Shown piece by piece: positions 1 to 9,630 of a stretch of DNA of 64,000 nt. This stretch comes from Bradyrhizobium_A sp052115025. Lineage in GTDB: Bacteria; Pseudomonadota; Alphaproteobacteria; Rhizobiales; Xanthobacteraceae. The notes beneath the pieces are model-generated. The model saw only the letters and a list, made by a program, of their open reading frames with translations. It ran no database searches and was not told the origin of the DNA. The position numbers and the translations under genes were made by a program. Location of the stretch: the NCBI RefSeq assembly GCF_052115025.1, contig NZ_JBFRFW010000008.1, positions 124,001 through 188,000 of the forward strand. The letters run 5' to 3'. How positions within the stretch are numbered: the first letter of the stretch is position 1; every line of letters begins with the position of its first letter.

Positions 1-1288
1 AGCGGATGGCGGTGTCCATCTGCATCTTGCGGAACGGACGCGTCTTGCTGTCGCTGGCGCGCAGCGATTCCACCAGCGCCTCGGTGGAGGCCTCGGTGTA
101 GTGCTGCAGATCGGAGAAGGTGCGCAGCGTCACTTCGTTGATCGCAAGCTCGCTGGCATAGGTGCGGCAGATCGCGACGAAATCGATCAGCGCCGCGGTC
201 TCGTCGATTTCGGTCGGGTCGAGCTTCGAGCCGGCATGAATGTCCTTGTCCGGACGCGGCCGCAACAGCCGCCGCACCCGCCCCGGCACACCTTCGATTT
301 CCGACTTCAAGGTGTTGGAGATGTCGACCCGGATCGCCGACAAGCGCTTGCCCCACGACGACTCGGTGCGGATGTCGAGCTCGGCGCGCAGGCCGCGCAG
401 ACCGTCATGGATGGTCTTGAGATGGTGCGACAGGCTGTCCATCCGCCCCTGCTTGATGTCCTGGCGCAGGTCCGCGACCATCTCCGAGAGGTCGTGGATC
501 ACCATGCTGACGGCGACCCCGTAGGTGGTCGCCGCGACGCGGATTTCGTCGTCGGAACCGGCGACCGCGACCGCAAGACGGATCACCTGCCACGGCGACG
601 CCAGGCGCTGCATCAGCAGCGACAGGGTGAATGGCAACGTCTGCGGCGTCTGTAGCGACGGCAGATTGATCACCGACTGCACGGCCGCGAGCTGGGTGTC
701 GTTGAGGTTGCGGATGCTGCTGGACGTCCGTGTTCCGAACGCTTCCAGCGGCTCCCGGTTCTTGAGCACGGCGGCGATCGACACCAGGTCCTCGACCACG
801 CTGGGGCCGCCGATCCGGCTCAGGGCGCGCTGGTCGCCGCGGCCCGCCGGCGACACGATCTGGTCCATCGCCGCGGTCGCCGCGATCTGGACTTTCCGGA
901 CGGCCTGGTCGACCGCCGGCCCTCCCGTGCGCAACGCTTCCAGCGCCTGGATTTCTGCGACGGCGCCCTCGCGCGCCAGCCACGCCCAGACCGGCCCGAG
1001 CGAAGACCGCCGGATCTGGCCCGGGCGCAACGCAGCGCTGCCCTCCACCAGGAACGACTCCAGCGGCCGGAACACCAGACGTGACGGTTCGTCGGTCCGC
1101 GCGCGCTCGTTGTCGTCGGACGTCCGCACGATCAGGCGCAACTGTTCCAGCACGAGCGAGGCCACAGCCATGTTCTCGCCGCGCTCCAGCGCCCGTTCGA
1201 ATTCCCGCATCAGCAGCGCCTGGGATTTCAGCGGCAGCTGAGCCAAATACTCCCTCAAGCGCTCGGTGGACTGTGTCGATAGACCCAT
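1..1288 (-). CDS. Uncharacterised protein, C-terminus cut by window edge
   Basis: A minus-strand frame stays open from an ATG at 1288 to the left edge, giving about 429 visible residues and no stop. The N-terminus begins MGLSTQSTERLREYL. The protein is soluble-looking, rich in Leu, Arg, Asp and Glu, with several predicted helical stretches. There is no signal peptide, membrane segment or recognisable catalytic motif. The codon pattern is strongly GC-rich at third positions and the frame is uninterrupted, so it is a real gene. No clear Shine-Dalgarno sequence precedes the ATG. I do not recognise the family and assign no function. Confidence 0.8.
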   Translation of the reverse strand, partial: MGLSTQSTERLREYLAQLPLKSQALLMREFERALERGENMAVASLVLEQLRLIVRTSDDNERARTDEPSRLVFRPLESFLVEGSAALRPGQIRRSSLGPVWAWLAREGAVAEIQALEALRTGGPAVDQAVRKVQIAATAAMDQIVSPAGRGDQRALSRIGGPSVVEDLVSIAAVLKNREPLEAFGTRTSSSIRNLNDTQLAAVQSVINLPSLQTPQTLPFTLSLLMQRLASPWQVIRLAVAVAGSDDEIRVAATTYGVAVSMVIHDLSEMVADLRQDIKQGRMDSLSHHLKTIHDGLRGLRAELDIRTESSWGKRLSAIRVDISNTLKSEIEGVPGRVRRLLRPRPDKDIHAGSKLDPTEIDETAALIDFVAICRTYASELAINEVTLRTFSDLQHYTEASTEALVESLRASDSKTRPFRKMQMDTAIR

Positions 1289-1447
1289 AAGCCGATGGTC
1301 CGGTCGAAAAGCATCATTTCCACGGGCAAGCAGCCGCTTTCCCGGCGGTTTTCACCCTTTGCCGACTCATACCAGCGTCGTTCTTAAGAACGCGTTGAGG
1401 AACAACGGTTTGGGAGCGGGATTCGAGCGCTTTGGACGCCCCCTGTC

Positions 1448-2053
1448 CTAGCCTTTCCGGCGCTGGCGGAAGGCCGCCACCTTGTGGCGGTTGCCGCAGG
1501 CCGCCATGCTGCACCAGCGCCGCCGGTGGGACTTGGTCCTGTCATAGAACCACAGGGAACAGGTCGGATCCTCGCATTTGCGGATCAGATCGAAGTCGCC
1601 GGTCGCCAGCAGCTCGGCCGCCGCTTCTGCCACCGGCGCCAGGAGGTCGGCCGGGGTCCGCACGCTGCGCCGCCGCAGCAGCCGGATCTCCCCACCATCC
1701 GCCACCAGCTCGAGATGGCTCGCCGCATGAGCCAGCAGAACATTGAGCTCCGCCGCATCGATCGCGGCGCCCTGCTTGCGCCGCACAACCAGCGCGCGGA
1801 CGACCTCGCGCAGGGATCGCGCTGCCGTCACCAAACCGGTGCAATCCGCCGCGGCCACGGTTGCCGCGTCATGCCACCCCTGCCCGACGAGCCAGCCGGC
1901 CACGTCCACATCCGAGCGCCACAGCTCCAGCGGCTGGCCGTTCACCTGAGAAACAGTGTTCAGAAACTCCAGCACCGGGTGGTCCGCCGGGATCTGCAGG
2001 CGGAGCACCTGCTGGCGGAGCTGCTCGAAATCCAGGGAAGCGGATGCTGTCAT
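1448..2053 (-). CDS. CGNR zinc-finger protein (ABATE domain), putative regulator
   Basis: This 201-residue protein has an N-terminal helical region containing HPVLEFLNT, typical of the stress-induced ABATE/DUF1470 fold. Its C-terminus (about residues 158-198) is a CGNR-type zinc finger: CEDPTC, then RRRWCS, then ACGNRHKVAAFR. Proteins of this architecture are generally thought to be transcriptional regulators. It is transcribed divergently from the alpha/beta hydrolase at 2149, and the 95-bp space between them holds repeated GTAAC elements. Control of both genes by this protein is therefore plausible but inferred. Start: ATG at 2053. Confidence 0.88.
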   Translation of the reverse strand: MTASASLDFEQLRQQVLRLQIPADHPVLEFLNTVSQVNGQPLELWRSDVDVAGWLVGQGWHDAATVAAADCTGLVTAARSLREVVRALVVRRKQGAAIDAAELNVLLAHAASHLELVADGGEIRLLRRRSVRTPADLLAPVAEAAAELLATGDFDLIRKCEDPTCSLWFYDRTKSHRRRWCSMAACGNRHKVAAFRQRRKG

Positions 2054-2059
2054 CTCATG

Positions 2060-2108
2060 GATGTAACCTTTTAAATGCCGGTTGACAAGTTACTCGCTCG
2101 ATGTAACC
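2060..2108. promoter_or_regulatory. Candidate operator with GATGTAACC repeats
   Basis: GATGTAACC occurs at 2060-2068 and again at 2100-2108, exactly 40 bp (about four helical turns) apart. An inverted GTTAC lies at 2089-2093, facing GTAAC at 2103-2107. All lie in the short intergenic space between the divergent CGNR regulator and hydrolase genes. This is a plausible regulator binding region; the function is inferred from position and symmetry only. Confidence 0.4.
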
Positions 2109-2148
2109 AATAAAAGTACATTTAGCGGTTTCATTGGAGCTAACCATC

Positions 2149-3042
<894 letters not shown>

Positions 3043-3060
3043 GCAGCCCGCAAACGCCTA

Positions 3061-3090
3061 CGACCGGCACCGTATTCACGGTGCCGGTCG
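3061..3090. terminator. GC-rich hairpin between convergent genes
   Basis: A perfect 12-bp stem, CGACCGGCACCG, with a 6-nt loop lies 18 nt past the hydrolase stop and 36 nt before the convergent lipoprotein stop. There is no U-tract, so intrinsic termination is uncertain, but the position fits a bidirectional transcript end. Confidence 0.55.
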
Positions 3091-3126
3091 CAGAGCGTCG
3101 ATCAGCAGAGCAAAGACGCGCTGGCG

Positions 3127-3600
3127 TCAGGACACCGGGGTCCAGGTACCGTCGGGATTGCGACAGGCCGTGCCGCGCGCAATCTCCGGGCTGCCGTTGA
3201 TATAAATCGTGTGGGTATAGGAGCGGCACTTGGTGCCGCGCTGGTCATAGGCCGGCCCGGGCACGATGTTGCCGTAGCGACCGCTGTCGGGGTTGCGCCA
3301 CGCCACCGCGGCGCCGGAACGGCCGCGCTCCAGCGCATTCATCTCCGCCTCATAGGCGTAGCGCTTGTCCTGGTCGTCGAGCGAGGCGCCGATGCGGTTG
3401 CCGATCAGGCCGCCGATCGCGGCGCCGGCAAGCGCAGCGCCCACCCGTTCACCAGTTCCGCCGCCGATGGTCGATCCGATCAGCGCGCCCGCCAGGGCGC
3501 CTCCGACCGTGCCGGCATTCTCCTTCGGCCCGCCGTCCGAGGCGCAGCCCGCCAGGGCAAGCGCCATGACCGAGGCCAGAACGATCTTCGTCTTCGACAT
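3127..3600 (-). CDS. Glycine-zipper outer-membrane lipoprotein (17 kDa surface antigen-like)
   Basis: The 157-residue protein starts at the ATG at 3600, preceded by AGGGGGA. The signal peptide ends in the lipobox LAGC with acylated Cys at residue 19. Residues of about 30-75 form a glycine-zipper pair (GGALAGALIGSTIGGG and AALAGAAIGGLIGNRIG). The C-terminal half holds YDQRGTKCRSYTHTI and ARGTACRNPDGTW, typical of the 17-kDa surface-antigen family. It is presumably anchored in the outer membrane. An upstream in-frame start exists but would bury the signal peptide. The feuQ-like gene is upstream on the same strand. Confidence 0.88.
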   Translation of the reverse strand: MSKTKIVLASVMALALAGCASDGGPKENAGTVGGALAGALIGSTIGGGTGERVGAALAGAAIGGLIGNRIGASLDDQDKRYAYEAEMNALERGRSGAAVAWRNPDSGRYGNIVPGPAYDQRGTKCRSYTHTIYINGSPEIARGTACRNPDGTWTPVS

Positions 3601-3707
3601 AAGTCCCCCTTGTACAGCGCCCCTGCGGCCCGAAGTCTCGCAGGAACAGGAAGCCTTGCAGGAACAGAACGAATGCGGCGGAAAGTCGGCCGCGGCCAGC
3701 GGCAAGC

Positions 3708-5084
3708 TCAAGCGGCTGGCAGCACCAGCTCGGCCCGCAGCCCGCCGATCGGCGCACTGTCGAGGGCCAGGCGGCCGTGGTAGAGCGCCGCGAGGTCGAT
3801 GACGATCGAGAGCCCGAGGCCCGATCCCGGCTTCGACTCGTCCAGCCGCTGTCCGCGCCGCGCCACCTGCGCCCGCTCCGCCGGCGCCAGCCCAGGCCCG
3901 TCATCGTCGACCACGATGCGGAACATCGGCGGCCGGTCGGACGTCGCAGCCTCCGTCAGAATTTCGATCGACACCCGCGAGTGCGCCCACTTGCAGGCGT
4001 TGTCGACGAGGTTGCCGACCATCTCCTCGAGATCCTGCCGTTCGCCTCGAAACTTCGGCTGCGCATCGCCCTCCACGTCGATGGCGATGTCGCGATCGCG
4101 ATGGATCTTCTCCATGGTGCGGCGCAGGCCATCGATCACCGGCGCGACCTCGGTCACCGTGCCGACAACCGTGACGCGGGCCGCAATGCGCGCCCGCTCC
4201 AGATGATGGGCGACCTGGCTGCGCATCACTTCAGCCTGCTCCAGCACCTTGGCCGCGAACAGATCGTCACCATGGACATTGGCCTCGTTGACGATCACCG
4301 ACAGCGGCGTCTTGATCGCATGGGCGAGATTGCCGACATGGGTGCGGGCGCGCTCGACGATCTCGCGGTTGGCCTCGATCAGTGCATTGGTCTCGCGCGC
4401 CAGCGGCGCGATCTCGACAGGAAACCGCCCCTCGAGCCGCTCCGCACGGCCGGAGCGGATCGCAGCCAGCGATTCCGAGATGCGCTTGAGTGGCGCGAGG
4501 CCGAACCGCACCTGAAAGATGGTGGTGAAGACCAGGACCAGCGTCAGCGTGAGGAAGGTGCCGCCGAGATAATAGTCGAAGGTACGGGTCTCGTCGAAGA
4601 TCTCGGTGGCGTCGCCGGCCACGGTGACCAGGAACTTGCCGTCGCTGCCGAAGTCGACCTGCCGCTCGACGATGCGCAGCCGCTGCTCCTCCGGCCCATT
4701 GACATAGCCGAGGCGCACGCCGGCCGCGGTCAGGGTGCCGGTGGCATCGTCAAGCTTCGGCAACTGCTTGTCCCACAGCGAGCGCGACGAGCGCACGTCG
4801 GGCTTGTCACCATCGACCCGGCCGATCTGCCAATACCAGCCCGACAGCGGAATCTCGAACAGCGGCTCACCCAGCGACTGGAACTGGCGCTCGCCGGTGC
4901 TGTCCTCAGGCGTCGCCGCTTCCGCGATCAGGGTGCGCAGATAGAGATTGAGGCGACGGTCGAACGAACGTTCGACCGCCTGGCGATACACCGACGACAA
5001 CACGAAGCCGGTGATCACCAGGATCACCACCACCCACGCGGTCGCCGACAGGAACAGGCGGGTGGCGAGCGAACTACCGCGCAT
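3708..5084 (-). CDS. feuQ: Sensor histidine kinase, FeuQ/PhoQ-like
   Basis: This 458-residue inner-membrane kinase has TM1 at about 9-31, a periplasmic sensor loop of about 140 residues, TM2 at about 172-193, a HAMP-like linker, a dimerisation/phosphoacceptor helix with H255 in LAHAIKTPLS, and a HATPase domain with N-box NLVDNACKWA, DDDGPGL and GSGLGLSI. The LAHAxKTPL H-box is characteristic of the FeuQ/PhoQ group. Its start overlaps the end of the response-regulator gene by 11 bp, so they form one operon. FeuPQ in rhizobia is linked to osmotic adaptation; that role here is inferred from family resemblance. Confidence 0.85.
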   Translation of the reverse strand: MRGSSLATRLFLSATAWVVVILVITGFVLSSVYRQAVERSFDRRLNLYLRTLIAEAATPEDSTGERQFQSLGEPLFEIPLSGWYWQIGRVDGDKPDVRSSRSLWDKQLPKLDDATGTLTAAGVRLGYVNGPEEQRLRIVERQVDFGSDGKFLVTVAGDATEIFDETRTFDYYLGGTFLTLTLVLVFTTIFQVRFGLAPLKRISESLAAIRSGRAERLEGRFPVEIAPLARETNALIEANREIVERARTHVGNLAHAIKTPLSVIVNEANVHGDDLFAAKVLEQAEVMRSQVAHHLERARIAARVTVVGTVTEVAPVIDGLRRTMEKIHRDRDIAIDVEGDAQPKFRGERQDLEEMVGNLVDNACKWAHSRVSIEILTEAATSDRPPMFRIVVDDDGPGLAPAERAQVARRGQRLDESKPGSGLGLSIVIDLAALYHGRLALDSAPIGGLRAELVLPAA

Positions 5085-5745
5085 CGACCGGAGGCGTCAG
5101 CATGTAGCCCAGCCCGCGCACGGTCTGGATGATGTCGACATCGAGCTTCTTGCGGATGCGGCCGACGAACACTTCGATGGTGTTGGAGTCGCGATCGAAG
5201 TCCTGGTCGTAGAGATGCTCGACCAGCTCGGTGCGGGAGACCACGCGGCCGGCGTGGTGCATCAGGTAGGCCAGCAGGCGATACTCGTGCGAGGTCATCT
5301 TGATCGGATTGCCGTCGACACTGACGCGGCCGGTCCGGGTATCGAGACGCACCGGACCGCAGGTCAGCTCGCTCTGCGCGTGCCCGGTGGCGCGGCGCAG
5401 CAGCGCGCGGATGCGCGCCAGCACTTCCTCGAGATGGAAGGGCTTCGGCACATAGTCGTCGGCGCCGGCATCGAAACCCTGCACCTTGTCGCTCCAGCGA
5501 TCGCGCGCCGTCAGGATCAGCACCGGCATGGTCCGGCTGTTGCGGCGCCAGGCTTCCAGCACCGAGATGCCGTCCATCTTCGGCAGGCCGATGTCGAGCA
5601 CGACCGCATCATAGGGCTCGGTGTCACCGAGGAAATGTCCCTCCTCGCCGTCGAAGGCGCGGTCGACCACATAGCCTGCATCGGTCAGCGCGGTGGTGAG
5701 CTGACGATTGAGATCGGGATCATCCTCAACGACAAGAAGGCGCAA
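5074..5745 (-). CDS. feuP: OmpR-family response regulator, FeuP-like
   Basis: The 223-residue protein has a receiver domain (residues 1-115) with acidic pocket E7/D8/D9, phospho-acceptor D51 in VVLDIGLPK, T79 in ILTAR and K101 in VPKPF. A winged-helix DNA-binding domain follows (about 127-220, with NTIEVFVGRIRKKL and VRGLGYML). It is the partner of the downstream overlapping kinase. It starts with an ATG at 5745, and the 235-bp upstream space, shared with the divergent protease gene, presumably carries its promoter. Confidence 0.88.
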   Translation of the reverse strand: MRLLVVEDDPDLNRQLTTALTDAGYVVDRAFDGEEGHFLGDTEPYDAVVLDIGLPKMDGISVLEAWRRNSRTMPVLILTARDRWSDKVQGFDAGADDYVPKPFHLEEVLARIRALLRRATGHAQSELTCGPVRLDTRTGRVSVDGNPIKMTSHEYRLLAYLMHHAGRVVSRTELVEHLYDQDFDRDSNTIEVFVGRIRKKLDVDIIQTVRGLGYMLTPPVDAR

Positions 5746-5980
5746 GATCGTCTCCGCAACATTCGACCGGCGAGATTGCCGTATCCAACAAGACCCTTTC
5801 CGGGGTGAATGCCCGATGAACGGCGAATTGCACGCAACCTTACATTTTTGTCACGCAACGCTCTGTCGCGCGGCCGGCTTGTCAACGCGATCGCTTCGAC
5901 CACGTCTGATCGAATCCCACCCTATCACGTCATCGGCGCCTGCGTCGTGCCAAGCGGCACGTTGACAGGCGGCAGCGGCG

Positions 5981-6766
5981 ATGCTCTGTCCCCCAGTCAT
6001 GCTTCGCCGCCTGCCGTTGCTCCTCGCCGCCGTCCTGTCGATCGCCTCGCCTGCCGCCGCCATGGTCGGCGGCGCCCCTGCCGACGCTGCCGCGACGGCG
6101 GTGGTCACCATCGTCGGTTCCCGCGGCAACTTCTGTACGGGCGCATTGATTGCGCCTGATCTCGTGATGTCGGCAGCGCACTGCACACTGCCGGGCGCGA
6201 CCTACAAGATCGTCGACTACGATACCGGCAAGCAGCCGCGGCTGCGCGACGTCAGGCGCGTCGCGGCCCATCCGGACTTCAATGTGCAGGGGATTTTGGC
6301 ACACCGCGCCAGTGCCGACGTCGCCTTGCTGCAGCTCGCCGCCCCGATGACCGGGCGCACTGCCGCCCCCTTCGGCGCACCTCGCCCGCCGCTCGCCGCC
6401 GGCAACGGCTTTACCGTCTCCGGCATCGGCGTCACCGTGCAGGGTGATGGCCGCAGCGGCGGCGTGGTGCGCAGCGCGGCACTGGTCGCCACCGGCCAGC
6501 CGGGCACACTGCAGATCCGCCTGGTCGATCCGGCCACCAACAATGCACGTCCGGGACTCGGTGCCTGCACCGGGGATTCCGGAGCACCGGTGTTCGAAAA
6601 CCACAACGGACGCCCGACGATCGTCGGCGTGGTCAGTTCGTCGACGGGCGCCGACAATGTTGCCGGCTGCGGCGGCCTCACCGGGGTGACGCCGCTGACG
6701 CTCTACCGGGACTGGATTCAGCAGACCGCGCGCGGCTGGAACATCAGCCTGCCGGCGGTCCCCTGA
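5981..6766 (+). CDS. Secreted trypsin-like (S1) serine protease
   Basis: The protein is 261 residues as called. A second in-frame ATG at 5999 gives a cleaner signal peptide, MLRRLPLLLAAVLS; neither start has a strong ribosome site. After cleavage near SPAAA the mature chain holds the S1 triad signature: His in SAAHC, Asp in SADVALLQL and Ser in CTGDSGAPV. Paired cysteines suggest disulfides and a periplasmic or extracellular location. There is no obvious propeptide or PDZ domain, so it is not a DegP type. It is divergent from the feuP-like gene; the substrate is unknown. Confidence 0.85.
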   Translation: MLCPPVMLRRLPLLLAAVLSIASPAAAMVGGAPADAAATAVVTIVGSRGNFCTGALIAPDLVMSAAHCTLPGATYKIVDYDTGKQPRLRDVRRVAAHPDFNVQGILAHRASADVALLQLAAPMTGRTAAPFGAPRPPLAAGNGFTVSGIGVTVQGDGRSGGVVRSAALVATGQPGTLQIRLVDPATNNARPGLGACTGDSGAPVFENHNGRPTIVGVVSSSTGADNVAGCGGLTGVTPLTLYRDWIQQTARGWNISLPAVP

Positions 6767-6781
6767 CCGGAACCGGCCGCC

Positions 6782-6991
6782 CTAGCCCTGCGGCTTCTGC
6801 GACGGCATGGAGGCCGCCTTGGCACGGAAAGCCTTGGCCAGCGTTTCCAGGATCTCGCGGTTGGCCACGAACATGTAGGGCCCCTGCTCGGTCTCGAACG
6901 CGATGCCGACCACGGTCGGATCCAGGGTGTTGTCCACCAGCTGGTAGCCCTTCAACGGCAGGGCCAGCCTGTCCTTCGGATTGTCCTGCAC
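6782..6991 (-). CDS. Small conserved-looking protein, 69 aa
   Basis: This short gene ends 15 bp from the convergent protease stop. The preferred start is the GTG at 6991, with GGGAG about 8 nt upstream. A longer frame reaching to 7135 would run into the neighbouring exporter gene and has Arg-rich, non-coding-like composition. The product contains GIAFETEQGPYMFVANREILETLAKAFRAKA, a small alpha/beta-like unit without signal peptide or membrane segment. I do not recognise the family. Confidence 0.62.
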   Translation of the reverse strand: MQDNPKDRLALPLKGYQLVDNTLDPTVVGIAFETEQGPYMFVANREILETLAKAFRAKAASMPSQKPQG

Positions 6992-7100
6992 CTGTTCGCT
7001 CCCGCTTGGCTGGATGGATGATGGCGCGGACTTAGACAAGAAAGCCGCCGACGCCAAGCCCCTTGAGGACCGGCAGCGGCTGAAACGGGCCCGGCGGGGC

Positions 7101-8681
7101 CTATTCAGCCATATCGACCGACGGCTTCGGCGCATCGCCGAGCGGCCGCTCGAACATCAGCGCGATCGCCAGCGCACCGGTACCGAGCATCACGGCTGCG
7201 GCAATGAAAACGTAGCGGAACGCGGCGATCATCTCCGGTCGCGAGGTCGCACCGAGATCGGGATGCTCCAGCATCCCGGACGAGGCGCCACCGAGTGCGG
7301 CAAGCAGGATCGCGGTGAACAGCGCCACCGTCACCGCGGCCATCAGCGAACGGAAGAAGTTCATCGCGCCGGTCACGGTCCCTACCAGATGACGGGCGAC
7401 TGCTGCCTGCACCGAAACCACCGCCACGGGGAATGTGGTGCCAAGACCGAGCGCGAGCACCGCCAGCAGCGTCAGCAACGCCCATAACGGCAGCGGCGTG
7501 ATGATCGCCAGCAGCGCCGCCATCACCGCGCCGACCGAGAGGCCGAGCAGCGACACCCACTTGTAGTGCTTCATGTACATCATCACCCGGCCGGCGGCGG
7601 TGGCGCCGGGCACCGACAGCGCGACGATCGGGATCAGTGCCAGCCCCGCCTCGCTCGCGGTCAGGTGATAAACGGACTCGTAGTACATCGGCATGTGCAC
7701 GGTGAGCCCGACCAGCACCCCGATGGCACACGCCGCCGCGGTGATCGCGTAGGGCACGATCGGCCCTGTCAGGAGCGGCAGCGGCAGGAACGGCTCGTCG
7801 GCGCGCCGCGCGTGCCAGACGAACACGCCCGACAGGCTGAGCACGGCGCCCATCAGCGCCAGCAGCGTCGGCGACAGCCATGCATACTTGTTGCCGCCCC
7901 AGGTCAGCACCAGCAGGAAGGTGATCGCCGCCGCCATCAGCAGCAGGCCGCCGACAAGGTCGAGCTTGCGCGGCCGATGGTGGATCGGCAGCTTCCTCAT
8001 CTTCGGCAGCAGGATGCCGGCGGCGAGCAGCACCAGCGGCACGTTGATCCAGAAGATCACCGACCAGTGCAGATGCTCGGCGATGACGCCCCCCAGCACC
8101 GGGCCGCCGATGCCGGCGGACACCCACACCATGCTGAAGAACGCCTGATACTGCGCGCGCTGGCGCGGGGTGATGATGTCGGCGAGCACGGTCTGCACCA
8201 ATGGCAGGATGCCGCCGCCGCCCAGCCCCTGCAGGAAGCGGGCGAGCACGAGAATCAGTAGGTTCGGCGCCAGCGCGCACAGCACCGACCCGACCAGGAA
8301 CAGCCCGAGCGCCGTCATCATCATGGCGCGGCGGCCGTAGATGTCGCTGAGCGAGCCGAACACGGGGGCAACCGAGGTCGACGACAACAGGTAGGCGGTG
8401 ATCACCCAGGACAGGTTGGTGACATCGAGGAACTGGCGCCCGATGGTCGGCAGCGCGGTGGCGACGATGGTCTGGTCGAGCGCCGTCAGGAACATCGCCA
8501 CCATCAGGCTGATGACGATGGTGCGGACCTCGGCGTGAGAGAGCGAATGCAGCGCCGGCGCGGCGGCGCCGACGGACGGCGCGACCGCGAGCCTCGCCTC
8601 GCGCGAAGCTGCGCCGGCGGTGGGTGCGGCAATGCCGTCATCGTCCGCGGAAACGCGGTGGGCCCGAGCAAGATTGTCCAT
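7101..8681 (-). CDS. MFS multidrug exporter, DHA2 (EmrB/QacA, 14-TM)
   Basis: The product is 526 residues from the ATG at 8681, preceded by GGAG 5 nt upstream. After a cytoplasmic N-terminus of about 40 residues there are about 14 hydrophobic segments. Motif A-like GSLSDIYGRRAMM follows TM2, motif C-like WVSAGIGGPVLGGVIAEHLHW lies in TM5, and LDQTIVATALPTI is in TM1, all typical of proton-driven DHA2 drug efflux. No EmrA-like membrane-fusion partner is adjacent and no dedicated regulator is seen. The substrate cannot be predicted. Confidence 0.9.
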   Translation of the reverse strand: MDNLARAHRVSADDDGIAAPTAGAASREARLAVAPSVGAAAPALHSLSHAEVRTIVISLMVAMFLTALDQTIVATALPTIGRQFLDVTNLSWVITAYLLSSTSVAPVFGSLSDIYGRRAMMMTALGLFLVGSVLCALAPNLLILVLARFLQGLGGGGILPLVQTVLADIITPRQRAQYQAFFSMVWVSAGIGGPVLGGVIAEHLHWSVIFWINVPLVLLAAGILLPKMRKLPIHHRPRKLDLVGGLLLMAAAITFLLVLTWGGNKYAWLSPTLLALMGAVLSLSGVFVWHARRADEPFLPLPLLTGPIVPYAITAAACAIGVLVGLTVHMPMYYESVYHLTASEAGLALIPIVALSVPGATAAGRVMMYMKHYKWVSLLGLSVGAVMAALLAIITPLPLWALLTLLAVLALGLGTTFPVAVVSVQAAVARHLVGTVTGAMNFFRSLMAAVTVALFTAILLAALGGASSGMLEHPDLGATSRPEMIAAFRYVFIAAAVMLGTGALAIALMFERPLGDAPKPSVDMAE

Positions 8682-8823
8682 GGAACTCCGCGGCACACAG
8701 GGGCCGCAAACCACGTGAGAATACGTGCCCGATATCTAGCAAAGCCGTGCCTGGCCCATAAGGCGGTTTGCAGCATGGCCCTACCCGCCAGCCGCATCCC
8801 GGACACCGGATTGTGATCCCGTC

Positions 8824-9354
8824 CTACCTTCTGGGCGGCAGCTTGCGCGGCCGCCTGACGCCGCGGGCCCCCCTCGGCAGCAGGCCGGGCCAGCTCACGA
8901 TATGGTCCTCGAGGTCGGCGTCGTCGACCTCGTCCTCGCTGGCCGGCACCCGTCCCCGCACCGAGACGCCGGCCTCGTGCACCGTGCCGGGATCGCCGGA
9001 CACCAGGGGATGCCACCAGTACAGGTCACGCCCTTCGGCCACCAGACGATAGGCGCAGCTCGGCGGCAGCCAATTCAGGGCGCGCACATTCTCGGCCGTC
9101 AGGCGAACGCAATCGGGGACCCGGGCGGAGCGATTCGCGTAGTCCTTGCAAGCGCAGGTGTTCGCATCCAGCAGGGTGCAGCCGACATGGGTGAAGTAGA
9201 TCCTGCCGGTGTCCTCGTCTTCCAGCTTCGACAGGCAGCAGCGCGCGCAGCCGTCGCACAACGACTCCCATTCGGCGTCGGACATCTCTTCCAACGTCTT
9301 GGTTTTCCAGAAGAAATTTTCCTGCCCCGAAACCGGGCCGGAGTCGTCCGCCAT
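8824..9354 (-). CDS. YcgN-family (UPF0260) cysteine-cluster protein
   Basis: This 176-residue cytosolic protein has WESLCDGCARCCLSKLED, then VGCTLLDANTCACKDYANR, VPDC and PPSCAYR, the conserved cysteine cluster of the UPF0260/YcgN family. The cysteines suggest metal or Fe-S binding; the biochemical role of the family is not established as far as I know. The C-terminal tail is basic (RGARGVRRPRKLPPRR). It starts with an ATG at 9354 without a strong ribosome site. Confidence 0.88.
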   Translation of the reverse strand: MADDSGPVSGQENFFWKTKTLEEMSDAEWESLCDGCARCCLSKLEDEDTGRIYFTHVGCTLLDANTCACKDYANRSARVPDCVRLTAENVRALNWLPPSCAYRLVAEGRDLYWWHPLVSGDPGTVHEAGVSVRGRVPASEDEVDDADLEDHIVSWPGLLPRGARGVRRPRKLPPRR

Positions 9355-9630
9355 GGCCGTCGAAAATCCGTGCTGATGCGCTGTCCGCCTGTTCTAGGCA
9401 GCCCCGCGGCGAAGGGAAAGCGGCAACTGTCACGGCCTTCCAAAAACCGGGGACGGCGTGAACCGTATCCGCAGAATCTTCAAGTCGAGCATTGGTTTAT
9501 GCCCGGCGCTCGGCTAGAAGGTGACGGCTTCCCGGCGGCGGGCGGTGCCGCCTTAGGGTTGCCTCATCGCATCCGCATCGTCTCACAGCGCCGTCGCCCG
9601 TGAGCGGCGCGAAGCTGATCGAAGGTTCCG